Positions 37,529 to 44,860 of a DNA stretch of 53,593 nt are shown here, piece after piece. How positions within the stretch are numbered: position 1 is the first letter of the stretch; every line of letters begins with the position of its first letter. The position numbers and the translations under genes were made by a program. Origin of the DNA: Roseiarcus sp049513815 (GTDB lineage Bacteria > Pseudomonadota > Alphaproteobacteria > Rhizobiales > Beijerinckiaceae). The stretch spans positions 1 through 53,593 of the forward strand of contig JBEKVR010000011.1 in assembly GCA_049513815.1 (NCBI GenBank), written 5' to 3'. The notes below the pieces were generated by a model. It was not told the origin of the DNA and searched no databases. It saw only the letters and a list, made by a program, of their open reading frames with translations.

Positions 37529-37816
37529 CAGCGAGTGATCGTCTGAACCAACTCGCCGCCGCTTGGGCCTCAAGCTTAAGCCGCGGTCCCGTGATGCGGT
37601 ATCGAAGCTTGACCGAGTAGCCGGTGAGCCGGTGACAAGGGTCAGGCATTCGAGCTTCGGAAGATTCAGACAGGGTTGCGGACGGCCATAGCAATCGAAA
37701 AAGATACCTCCAAAATTGGAGCGATCTTTCTTGAGGGTCGCCAGCATGGCCTCGGCGTCCCGAAGAACATGGCCGTGCTGCTTGCCGGTCAGTTCGGCGA
37801 CCTCGACCGTCGACAT
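37497..37816 (-). pseudogene. Rha-family phage regulatory protein, frameshifted
   Basis: Starting at ATG 37816, MSTVEVAELTGKQHGHVLRD, then NFGGIFFDCYGRPQPCLNLPKLECLTLVTG is the N-terminal Rha domain. The natural continuation (YSVKLRYRI, then KLEAQAA) is in another frame. The break coincides with an exact tandem duplication of agccggtg (37619-37626 and 37627-37634); removing one copy restores VTGYSVKLRYRI. Rha proteins are phage-encoded regulators that interfere with host growth. Confidence 0.8.
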
Positions 37817-37910
37817 GGTGACGCCTTTGCACTTGGAGGGGCCAGGGGAGGGGCCGACCGATCCGTCATTCAATATAACATAATAATGTCAACTAGATAA
37901 CGCAAAGAAC

Positions 37911-38000
37911 TGGCGGAAGGAGTGAGATTCGAACTCACGGTGGAGTTGCCCCCACGGCGGTTTTCAAGACCGCTGCCTTAAACCACTCGGCCATCCTTCC
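37911..38000 (-). tRNA. tRNA-Ser (anticodon UGA)
   Basis: A 90-nt class II tRNA on the minus strand. The acceptor is ggaagga/tccttcc, the anticodon stem cggtc.../...gaccg region reads TCTTGAAAA with anticodon TGA, the long variable arm is gtgggggcaactccac, the T-arm is tgagttcgaatctca, and the CCA is encoded. It is intact. A phage-type integrase ends 6 nt from its 5' end. Confidence 0.95.
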
Positions 38001-38005
38001 TGCGC

Positions 38006-39070
38006 TTATATATCAATATGTTGAGACGATTTTCCCTTTCCCCGTTGTGCCGACTGTGCCGGCTTTTGTGCCGACTCGCGCGCTGACTCGGCTTCCTCGC
38101 CCGTCAAGAACGACAGATAAATTTCGGTCGTCTTCACGCTCGTATGGCCCAGGTGTTTCGACAGCGCATAAATGCTCATTCCCCCGCGTAGCGCCTCGAC
38201 CGCAAACAGGTGGCGCAGGTCGTGAAACCGGAAACGCTTAAACCCCGGCTCGCGCTTCTCGACCTCGCGCCGAAAGTGCGTGAAGTCTGAGGCGGCTTGG
38301 GCGAACGCTTCGCCGTCCTCTTTACAAAAAATCAGTTTGCCGTCCATGGCCTGTTTCGCGAAGTGCGCTTTCGCCGGCCGGGAAAGCGAAATCGTGCGCC
38401 GCTTGTTGCCCTTGCCGATAACGTCAAGCGTCCCGGATTTCGCGGAAAACTGGCGCGGCTCTAAGCTGACAAGCTCATTCTGACGACAGCCGGTGAGACG
38501 CGCGGCGACGATGAGCGCCCCAAATCGCTTCGACGACCCGGCGATCATGGAGTCAATCGCCGTCTCGGTCGGAAGCTCGATAGGGTCGCGCCGCTCTTTG
38601 AGGATTTTGCGCTTGGATAGCGTCGGATTTCCCTCGCGCCATTCCATTGCCTCCGCGTATTCGAGAACACGGCTGACAGCCGTCAAGTCGCGCCTGACGG
38701 TCGCGGGCGTAGCTCCGGTCAGCCGGCGGTTCTGTATAAGCCCTGCTATGGCCCTGCCGTCGATCTTGTCTATGTCGAATTGGGCAAGGAGCGGCTCGCA
38801 TTGGGCCAACGAAACGGCGTAACGCTTGAGGGTCGACGCGCCGAGTTGCCCCGTCGCATGTTCTAGCCATTCAGTGACGGCCTCGACCCACGGCCGGTGG
38901 CGCTCGCCATGCCAGACAGCGCCGCTAATTGCTTTAAGCCGGGCATCGCGTAGCCGCCGCGCGCTTTTGACATCGCGCGTTCGTAGGCTTTCTCGATATT
39001 CGCGGCCCCCGACCTCGGCGCGCAGCCACCAAATCCCGGCGCGCTGATAAAGGTTGTCTTCGCCGCGCAT
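38006..39070 (-). CDS. Tyrosine-family site-specific integrase
   Basis: 354 residues from ATG 39070. The N-terminal arm-binding part (LYQRAGIWWLRAEVGGREYR), the SAM-like core-binding part (LEHATGQLGASTLKRYAVSL) and the catalytic domain are all present: Arg in RLTGCRQNELVSLE, HDLRHLFA with His and Arg, and LGHTSVKTTEIYLSF with the nucleophilic Tyr. It would integrate and excise the element to its right, with tRNA-Ser as the probable attachment locus. It overlaps the upstream small DNA-binding gene by 208 nt. Confidence 0.93.
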   Translation of the reverse strand: MRGEDNLYQRAGIWWLRAEVGGREYRESLRTRDVKSARRLRDARLKAISGAVWHGERHRPWVEAVTEWLEHATGQLGASTLKRYAVSLAQCEPLLAQFDIDKIDGRAIAGLIQNRRLTGATPATVRRDLTAVSRVLEYAEAMEWREGNPTLSKRKILKERRDPIELPTETAIDSMIAGSSKRFGALIVAARLTGCRQNELVSLEPRQFSAKSGTLDVIGKGNKRRTISLSRPAKAHFAKQAMDGKLIFCKEDGEAFAQAASDFTHFRREVEKREPGFKRFRFHDLRHLFAVEALRGGMSIYALSKHLGHTSVKTTEIYLSFLTGEEAESARESAQKPAQSAQRGKGKSSQHIDI

Positions 39071-39264
39071 TTTGTTTCCTCGCCGGAAATGAATTTCGCG
39101 AGCTTCTCGGGGTCGAAAGTCCAAGTCCCGAAAAGCTTGGCCGCGCCGGGGATTTCGCCCCGCGCAGCCCTTGATTGAACGGCCCTAAGCGACAAGCCCA
39201 TAAGGGTCGCCGCCTCGCCGGATTGCACGCGCCGAGAGCGCGACCGAGTCATCATTATTTCCAT
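38863..39264 (-). CDS. Excisionase-like helix-turn-helix protein
   Basis: 133 residues. A MerR-like HTH covers SGEAATLMGLSLRAVQSRAA and RGEIPGAAKLFGTWTFD, the architecture of phage excisionases. The start is ATG 39264 after ggaagcc. The reading frame continues 208 nt into the integrase gene in a different frame; the overlapping part (ANIEKAYERAMSKARGG) looks like a genuine conserved tail rather than noise. It probably controls integrase direction. Confidence 0.7.
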   Translation of the reverse strand: MEIMMTRSRSRRVQSGEAATLMGLSLRAVQSRAARGEIPGAAKLFGTWTFDPEKLAKFISGEETKCAAKTTFISAPGFGGCAPRSGAANIEKAYERAMSKARGGYAMPGLKQLAALSGMASATGRGSRPSLNG

Positions 39265-39458
39265 AGTGGGCTTCCGATTCTGTTTTTCGCGCAAGGGGGC
39301 ATGGGCGATAACGCGGCTCAGCGCGGGCGGCGTCACACATGACGGGCCGCGCGGCTACCCGATCTTCAACCTACGAGATAGAATGGAGAAATAGACGCGG
39401 CGAGGTTGTTCCGCGAATGGGGAACGCAAATGCGTGTCGCAGCCCGAGGGAGTGAAAA

Positions 39459-40157
39459 ATGAGCAACTTCGAAAAATACGTTCCTCATGCTCACTTCAGC
39501 GTGGCTGCCGCAACAGTATTCTTAGTGGTGGTCGGCGTTTGGGGAGTTCTCGAAACCAAACACGCCCTCGAATCGACTCAGAGAGCTTGGATTAGTCCGA
39601 TTAGCGCCCAACTGAATGTTAAGTTAGAGGCTTCGAAGGGTATTAGATTCCAGGTTAATATTCTAAATTCTGGGCGTGAGCCTGCGGTTGACGTAAATTT
39701 TAGGATTCAAAACGCGATCATAGAAAGCTATGACCCGCGCGTCACCGATATGAGTAATATTACTGTCCCACAAAATAGTTCTTGCAGTACTCTGGAGCCG
39801 TTAGAAGGTCGATTGATTATTCCCCCAACATCTCAGGGTGTTCTCTTTCAAGAGAATCTTGATAGTCAACATGGCGAACCGTCTCTGTTGGCCGACGACA
39901 AAATGATTAGCGGAAGTAAATTCTATGTGGCAGAAGGATGCATCGCCTATAAGACTTATCAGTCTCGGCATATAAGTTCGTTCTGTTATATCATGGAATT
40001 TGATGAAGGCACGGCCAATATTGGCCCCAACAGCGGTATGATTCCACCAAGTGTCGTTCTTCCCGTCGGTTTCAATATTCCGACCGATCACAATGAGACT
40101 ATATCTGTACACGTCCACAATTTCGCGCCGTGTTCTACCGGATTCGACGCAACCTGA
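39459..40157 (+). CDS. Membrane-anchored hypothetical protein, AT-rich
   Basis: 232 residues. One N-terminal membrane helix (VAAATVFLVVVGVWGVL) is followed by a polar, beta-rich soluble domain (KGIRFQVNILNSGREPAVDVN). Base composition is clearly lower in GC than all neighbours and codon use is different, so it was acquired separately. It is on the strand opposite to the phage genes, next to the integrase: the position of a moron or lysogenic-conversion gene. I recognise no domain. A start with aagtgaaaa nearby lacks a strong Shine-Dalgarno. Confidence 0.75.
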   Translation: MSNFEKYVPHAHFSVAAATVFLVVVGVWGVLETKHALESTQRAWISPISAQLNVKLEASKGIRFQVNILNSGREPAVDVNFRIQNAIIESYDPRVTDMSNITVPQNSSCSTLEPLEGRLIIPPTSQGVLFQENLDSQHGEPSLLADDKMISGSKFYVAEGCIAYKTYQSRHISSFCYIMEFDEGTANIGPNSGMIPPSVVLPVGFNIPTDHNETISVHVHNFAPCSTGFDAT

Positions 40158-40234
40158 TCGCAGTTCTAATTAAAGTAGAGTGGTTCGGCTGTGCGTCGAG
40201 GGTGGCATGCGGCCACGGCCGAACGTACGGACCG

Positions 40235-40464
40235 CTAATGCTTCGTCGCCGCCATCCTCTCCCGCACCATTGACGCAAAGCCGGCCGTGAGGCCGAACGC
40301 CATCGACTCGGGCAACTGCCGACGAAGCTCGGCGCGTAGGGTGTCGCACGCGGCTTCAAGCGCCGCGTCGCCTTTGCGGGCAAGGTCGAGCGCCAACTTG
40401 TCAGCGAAGGCTGCCGCGCGGGGGCGGCTGGCCGGATTTCCTCGCTGGAAACGACAAGACGCAT
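40235..40464 (-). pseudogene. Small phage protein with single-base frameshift in a C run
   Basis: ATG 40464 has a good Shine-Dalgarno (gaggg) and gives MRLVVSSEEIRPAAP. After the C5 run at 40420-40424 the sensible frame changes to RAAAFADKLALDLARKGD and onwards to MVRERMAATKH, stopping at 40235. Adding one C (C6) joins the two halves into a 76-residue helical protein. This is either a one-base deletion, a -1 ribosomal frameshift, or a homopolymer sequencing error. I do not recognise the family. Confidence 0.5.
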
Positions 40465-40480
40465 AAAAGCGTCCCTCACA

Positions 40481-40517
40481 TAAGAAACGGCCGCCGGGGG
40501 TGATCCTCGGCGGCCGT
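40481..40517 (-). terminator. Terminator on the minus strand after the 114-residue gene
   Basis: A 10-bp stem (acggccgccg at 40487-40496 with cggcggccgt at 40508-40517); on the minus strand it is followed by tttctta. The next small gene starts only 17 nt beyond. Confidence 0.7.
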
Positions 40518-40562
40518 GGCCCTTGTCTCGGCTCAAGAGGGGCGAGGCCCCGTTGTCTCGGC

Positions 40563-40907
40563 TTAGTCGGCGAACGGCTCGCCGCAGAGCAGCCGCCGCC
40601 GATATGCTTCCCAGCAGATTCCGGCCATGGCGCCGAGGAACGCCGCTGCATGCCGAACGCCTTGCGTAATCTCAGCCGCGAAGACCGGGTCTGCGCGCTC
40701 CCGCTCGATCGTCGCCAGCATTTCCGTCTTGGACAGGTAGAGCGACTCCCACGCCAGCCGCGTCCAGGGAAGGGCCGTCCGCGCCATCGCCTCCCATTCT
40801 TCGCTCGACGGCGGCGGCTTGATCTTCGGATTCGGGAGCAAGGGCCCGAAATCCACGGTTGGGAACTCGGCGATCAAGTCACGGGTCGCGTTCGCTGGCT
40901 TCATCAT
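40563..40907 (-). CDS. Phage-associated hypothetical protein
   Basis: 114 residues, mostly helical, with IAEFPTVDFGPLLPNPKIKP near the start and RHAAAFLGAMAGICWEAYRRR near the end, a weakly hydrophobic helix. I recognise no domain. A strong Shine-Dalgarno (gggggga) precedes the ATG, and a terminator follows. Upstream is a region with repeated operator-like sequences (40966-41030). Confidence 0.75.
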   Translation of the reverse strand: MMKPANATRDLIAEFPTVDFGPLLPNPKIKPPPSSEEWEAMARTALPWTRLAWESLYLSKTEMLATIERERADPVFAAEITQGVRHAAAFLGAMAGICWEAYRRRLLCGEPFAD

Positions 40908-40965
40908 TGAATAGTCCCCCCATTCGCTAGGCTACGGCCTAACGAGGGTGAGCATACCTGAGTCG

Positions 40966-41030
40966 TATTCTTCCGCAAACGAAAGTTTTGCTTACAGAAA
41001 TGCAACTGCTATTTGCATTCTTCTGCAAAC
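40966..41030. promoter_or_regulatory. Operator-like direct and inverted repeats
   Basis: tattcttccgcaaac (40966-40980) and cattcttctgcaaac (41016-41030) are near-identical direct repeats 50 nt apart. Between them, cagaaatgcaa (40995-41005) is an inverted partner of ttgcattcttctg (41013-41025). The tract is AT-rich and sits upstream of the minus-strand 114-residue gene. It looks like repressor sites of the element. The rest of 40908-41346 holds no gene I can support. Confidence 0.45.
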
Positions 41031-41346
41031 CGTGCGAATGGCGCTTGCCTAAACCCATCGTTGAGCCCGCCGGAGAAGGCCGCGAACGTTGGACTCGCGC
41101 CGAATAGCGCCGGTCGCGCGGCAGGGGCAATCGGCGCTAATCGCCGCAAGCGCCATTTGCAGGCGAGGCCCGGCGATCGACCCGCTCGCCGCGTCTGCGG
41201 CGGTTTGACGCGCGCGGCAGAGCGCGGCGCGACGTCGGCGAGGTCGTCGGGTGTGGCGGGGGATAGGGGCGCTTCGGTCATTGCGCGAGCGTAGCGGATC
41301 AGCTAGAACGTAACAAGAACGAACCGCGCGAGAGGCAAACGGCCGT

Positions 41347-41670
41347 ATGTCGATCGACACTGAGTTGGAGCGGAGGGCTGCGGATTCCGCTACCGCATTT
41401 GCCGGGAGCGCCGAAAGCCTTCGTCTCAGCATTCATAAAATGCGCAATGAACTGCGAGCGCTTGAAGACAAGCTTCGCTTGGCCGAGTCGGCGGTCGAGC
41501 GCGGTGGGCAGTTCAAGGCTAGGCGGGACGGCTCGTTGCAGTGCCCGCACTGTTGGGTGGAAAGAGGCGTTCACGCCGCGCTTTATGTTATCGGGGACGG
41601 TTCGCCGACGGTCGACCATTATCGATGCAGTGACTGCGGTCGCGAAGTCGAGCATGAGTTTCGAAGGTAG
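41347..41670 (+). CDS. Coiled-coil plus zinc-ribbon small protein
   Basis: 107 residues. A heptad-like helix (SLRLSIHKMRNELRALEDKL and onwards, residues 25-50) precedes a four-cysteine zinc ribbon: CPHCW near residue 66 and CSDCG near residue 95. Such proteins occur in phages and islands with unknown roles. It is on the plus strand, opposite to most of the element. ATG 41347 has no strong ribosome-binding site. Confidence 0.7.
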   Translation: MSIDTELERRAADSATAFAGSAESLRLSIHKMRNELRALEDKLRLAESAVERGGQFKARRDGSLQCPHCWVERGVHAALYVIGDGSPTVDHYRCSDCGREVEHEFRR

Positions 41671-41869
41671 AAGATTACGAACTAAGCCGCACAAGTGAAC
41701 ACTGTTCACTTCGGCGAGCCTCTCGGCGCCTCGAAACCAAGAACAAGCTGTTTGTGGGGATAGGCCCCCAGGCGACATATCCGCCCATGGGCGGGTTTGG
41801 CGGGCGCGGGAGCGATGACGAGAGGCGCCTAGTCGAGGGGCGCGGGTGATGCTCGGTGTGGGCCGGAGA

Positions 41870-41899
41870 AACGAAAAGCCCCGGCGGTGAAGCCGGGGC
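41870..41899 (-). terminator. Terminator at the left end of the long leftward phage transcript
   Basis: gccccggc (41878-41885) pairs with gccggggc (41892-41899) around a 6-nt loop; on the minus strand it runs into ttttcgttt. The 41671-42190 stretch otherwise has no supported gene; this terminator fits the end of the tape-measure operon. Confidence 0.8.
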
Positions 41900-42190
41900 G
41901 CTGCGAAAGGAAACGAACAGGCGTCGCGTCGCGCGGAGTTGAGACGGAAGGCTGTGACGAGGCCACGTTACAGCCCTTGCGTTTGACCTATTTGGTTAAC
42001 CCTTCGTTAACGCTACGTTGGCACGATGCATGCGACGACGAAATCGGCGCGGCCCGTGCCTACACGGAGTTGAACCCCCCAGCCGCTTGATCTCCGAACC
42101 GATCGCGCTTGCCCCCCCGGTCGTTTCGATTCCGGTCTCGTCGTCCCCAATCCCCCAAGCCTTAGCGCCGTCGCGTCCACGGACGCCCGT

Positions 42191-42386
42191 TTAGTGGAAG
42201 CCGTGATCTGGATACGGCGTGTTGGCCTGCCCGTCGAATCCACTTGTGTCGTTGATGACGCGCGACGTTGACGGGATGAATTTGCCGTCGCCGCGCGCTG
42301 CGATTTCGGCGCGGCGCGATAGAATGCCGCTGATTACATGGTCGACAAGATCGGCGATGTGGGCCGGAATCTCCTCGGGGGTTCAT
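42191..42386 (-). pseudogene. Small phage protein repeating the tape-measure C-terminus, frameshifted at its start
   Basis: The readable frame gives TPEEIPAHIADLVDHVIS, then GDGKFIPSTSRVINDTSGFD and YPDHGFH, ending at the stop at 42191. No start codon is in that frame; ATG 42386 lies one base out (atgaacccccgag), and dropping one A gives MTPEEIPAH. The last 30 residues closely parallel the end of the upstream tape-measure protein (GKNIPSTS, RVVNDSS, PYPDIHSW). Function unknown. Confidence 0.55.
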
Positions 42387-42423
42387 GGTCTCGGACCGCG
42401 AAGCCCCCAAGGATAACGACGGC

Positions 42424-44259
42424 TCACCGCCAACTGTGAATATCAGGATATGGCGGATCGGCCTGCGGGTCATAGTTGGACGAGTCGTTGACAACGCGCG
42501 TGGTCGAGGTCGACGGGATATTCTTGCCGTCGATAAGCACAGTCGTCGATGCCTTGAGATTCACGACCGGCGGCGGCGGCGCGCGCACTTCGTTGCCAAT
42601 CCCTTGCAAGTTTGGATTGTTGAGATAGCCGAGAGCATCGCGCGTCATGCGATTTGCCGGGCCAGGGCCGCTATCGCCAGTCGGACCAAGCCCAACAAGC
42701 GCTTTGATCTTGTTGATGAGGTTCCCGATGTAGGTCAGGAATTCCTCAAACGCCGAGCCGATCGATTGGAGTCCCGACGCCACCGCGCCCCAATTCAGCG
42801 CCGCGAGCGTGGCGACCGCCAAGCTGATGGCGGCAACGGCGGCAGTGACGGGACCCATGATCGTGACCGCACCAACAATCACGGCGCCAGCGCCGATCGC
42901 GACCATCGCCGCCGCCAGGGCGGCAAGCGCTTCCGCGACGACCTTCACGGCTCCGGGATGGACTTGCGCCATTTGCGCCGTCCACCCGATCATCGGAGTC
43001 AGATCCTTGATGAAGTCGAGCTTCAGTTGCGCGAGCGGCGCCATCGCGTCCCCCATAGCCTTCAACTGCGCGGTGAATTCCGCCATGATCGTGAACGGAT
43101 CGTTGGCTTCCAGCGACCCGAACGAAGGGTCGTAACCCTTCGACTGCTGTTGCAGGCGCCGATCTTTCTCGAAGGGGCTTTCGTCGAGGCCCATCGCAGC
43201 GCGGCCTTGAAGCAACATTTCTGTCACAACGGCCGCTGCGGTACGAACGCCGAACAGCTTGGAGATTTCCTCGCCGACCTTGACCGGATCGTTCGTGTCA
43301 ATCTTGTGGGCCTTCAGCGCCGGGAAGAGATACTGCTGCGTCCACTCATACGGGTCTTGGCCGAAAAGCTCCTTGCCCTTCACGTCGACCTGATTGGACG
43401 AACTGCCGGCGATGCGCCGATTGAAATTGGTGAGGCCAAGGCTCTCGAATTCCTCGGCGCTTGTCTTGCTGATCTGCCCTTGCACGACCTTGGCGAAGGC
43501 GGTCATCAAGGCATTGCCAGGACCACGAACGCCGCTTCCACCCGAACCGCCGCCGCTCCAAGACTGAATCAGGCGCGGCATGATCTGCGTGATGAAGTCT
43601 TCGTCCCAACCACGCATTGCGGTTCGGCCGTAGATGAACGCGCTCTGAAACGACTGCGGCGTCACGCGACCGTGCGAGGCTTCGACGGCCTTCGTCATTT
43701 CGTCAACGTAGGAAAGAAATTCGGTGCGCTTTTCCGGGGTCGCGAGGCCCTTCTGTTCGAGCGCCTTGACGAGATTGAAAACCTCGTCTTGGCCGCCACC
43801 CTTCATTGCGTTGAGAACGGCGTTGGCCTTCGCAACGTCGGGAAGGATCGCGATGGCGCCGCCCATGTCGCCGGTCGCGTAGGCGATGTCCGACAAGTGC
43901 GCCATATTCTCGGCGGGACTCGTCGTCCTGATTTGCGCGGCCGTCCTCCAAGACGCATTGAGGGCGTCTTGCATGTCTTTCACTTGCCAGCCCTGCGTCA
44001 CCATCAACGCTTGCTGATGAAGGATTTCTTCGCCCTTGTCGGCAAGCGCGAAGAGGCCCTTTCCAATCTCGACGCCGCCGAAGATCGAGGCGGCGCCGCC
44101 AATCATAGCTTTCAACCCGAAGCCGACGCTGTTGAGCGCTGCTTCGAGCTTGTTGGCACTCGTTTGGAGGCCGAGCATATCCTTGCCAATGATGGCGAGG
44201 ACCGGCGAGACGGTGTTCGCCATGCTCAGGTGGATCGCAATGTCGTAGGGCGTCGCCAC
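42424..44259 (-). CDS. Tape-measure-like phage protein
   Basis: 611 residues from GTG 44259. The helical N-terminal part (AIIGKDMLGLQTSANKLEAA), a long Ala-rich middle, and a hydrophobic stretch at about residues 445-490 (VVAEALAALAAAMVAIGAGA and on) are typical of tail tape-measure proteins, which set tail length and enter the host membrane. It is preceded by a 62-residue gene ending just before its start. No tail tube, tail completion or baseplate genes are found near it, which is unusual. Homology is inferred from architecture and memory, not a search. Confidence 0.7.
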   Translation of the reverse strand: MATPYDIAIHLSMANTVSPVLAIIGKDMLGLQTSANKLEAALNSVGFGLKAMIGGAASIFGGVEIGKGLFALADKGEEILHQQALMVTQGWQVKDMQDALNASWRTAAQIRTTSPAENMAHLSDIAYATGDMGGAIAILPDVAKANAVLNAMKGGGQDEVFNLVKALEQKGLATPEKRTEFLSYVDEMTKAVEASHGRVTPQSFQSAFIYGRTAMRGWDEDFITQIMPRLIQSWSGGGSGGSGVRGPGNALMTAFAKVVQGQISKTSAEEFESLGLTNFNRRIAGSSSNQVDVKGKELFGQDPYEWTQQYLFPALKAHKIDTNDPVKVGEEISKLFGVRTAAAVVTEMLLQGRAAMGLDESPFEKDRRLQQQSKGYDPSFGSLEANDPFTIMAEFTAQLKAMGDAMAPLAQLKLDFIKDLTPMIGWTAQMAQVHPGAVKVVAEALAALAAAMVAIGAGAVIVGAVTIMGPVTAAVAAISLAVATLAALNWGAVASGLQSIGSAFEEFLTYIGNLINKIKALVGLGPTGDSGPGPANRMTRDALGYLNNPNLQGIGNEVRAPPPPVVNLKASTTVLIDGKNIPSTSTTRVVNDSSNYDPQADPPYPDIHSWR

Positions 44260-44260
44260 G

Positions 44261-44449
44261 TTACGGGGCCTCGTTCTGTTGCGCGCTCGACGCGGAGCCA
44301 GTCTCGACGGGCTGTGCCGTGGCAGCTTCGTTCACACCTTGCGCGGCGAGAAAGGTCATCAGTTTTTCGAGAATTTCGCGGGCTGCCGTTTGCACTTCGG
44401 CGGCGGCCATTGCGATTTTCTCGGCGAGTTCGATCTCTGATTCGGTCAT
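44261..44449 (-). CDS. Small helical protein before the tape measure
   Basis: 62 residues: an amphipathic helix MTESEIELAEKIAMAAAEVQ through REILEKLMTFLAAQ, then a polar Ala/Ser tail. Its position directly before the tape-measure gene is where tail assembly chaperones lie in siphophages, but it is shorter than those and shows no family I recognise. Confidence 0.6.
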   Translation of the reverse strand: MTESEIELAEKIAMAAAEVQTAAREILEKLMTFLAAQGVNEAATAQPVETGSASSAQQNEAP

Positions 44450-44503
44450 TGAATCTTGCTTTCCTGTGAAAAAATGCGGCGCACCAAAACCTCAAGAAAG
44501 AGA

Positions 44504-44857
44504 CCGGCGCTCGCGGAATGCAACGCGAGCGCCGGCTAAGCGACAACATCAGGACCGGGACCCCTCCCGTTTCGCCGATGGAAGACGGCGCTGATGATGT
44601 CGATCCGTGAATGATTGATTGCAGCGGCGGGGCCGGCGAAAGACCGAACCGGCCCCGCTGCGCCTCGACCTCGCCGCCGACGAAGGAACGGCGAGGGAAC
44701 TGAAATAGACAACCTCGGCGCCAGCACGGGGAGGCTGGCGCCGAGGCGCATCGTCGACATGAGCCGGGGGAAGGCTCGCGCGGGGCAAAGAGTCCGCGGC
44801 ATGTCGGCGAACTAGAATCCAGACGTCCGGCCGACCCAAGGACCAGCCGGCCGGACG
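44504..44857. other. Series of four strong hairpins in a gene-free gap
   Basis: H1: 12-bp perfect stem 44504-44515/44524-44535 (loop 8). H2: 10-bp stem 44627-44636/44649-44658 (loop 12). H3: 13-bp perfect stem 44713-44725/44734-44746 (loop 8). H4: 10-bp stem 44824-44833/44848-44857 (loop 14), right after the 218-residue gene. Their sequences differ from each other. H1 on the minus strand is followed by tctctttctt, so it may be a terminator; H3 is followed by ttgtctattt. No ORF in 44450-44860 looks real. Confidence 0.75.
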
Positions 44858-44860
44858 CGA

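Noticed and set aside
41009..41281. 90-codon minus-strand ORF MTEAPLSPATPDD...
   Set aside because: No Shine-Dalgarno, biased composition, the opposite strand is equally open, and it would begin in an otherwise regulatory-looking gap.
42385..44469. 694-codon plus-strand frame opposite the tape-measure gene
   Set aside because: Antisense to a better-composed helical protein; Arg-rich with no motif.
44504..44857. CRISPR array
   Set aside because: The hairpins have different sequences and no constant repeat-spacer pattern; no cas genes in the window.
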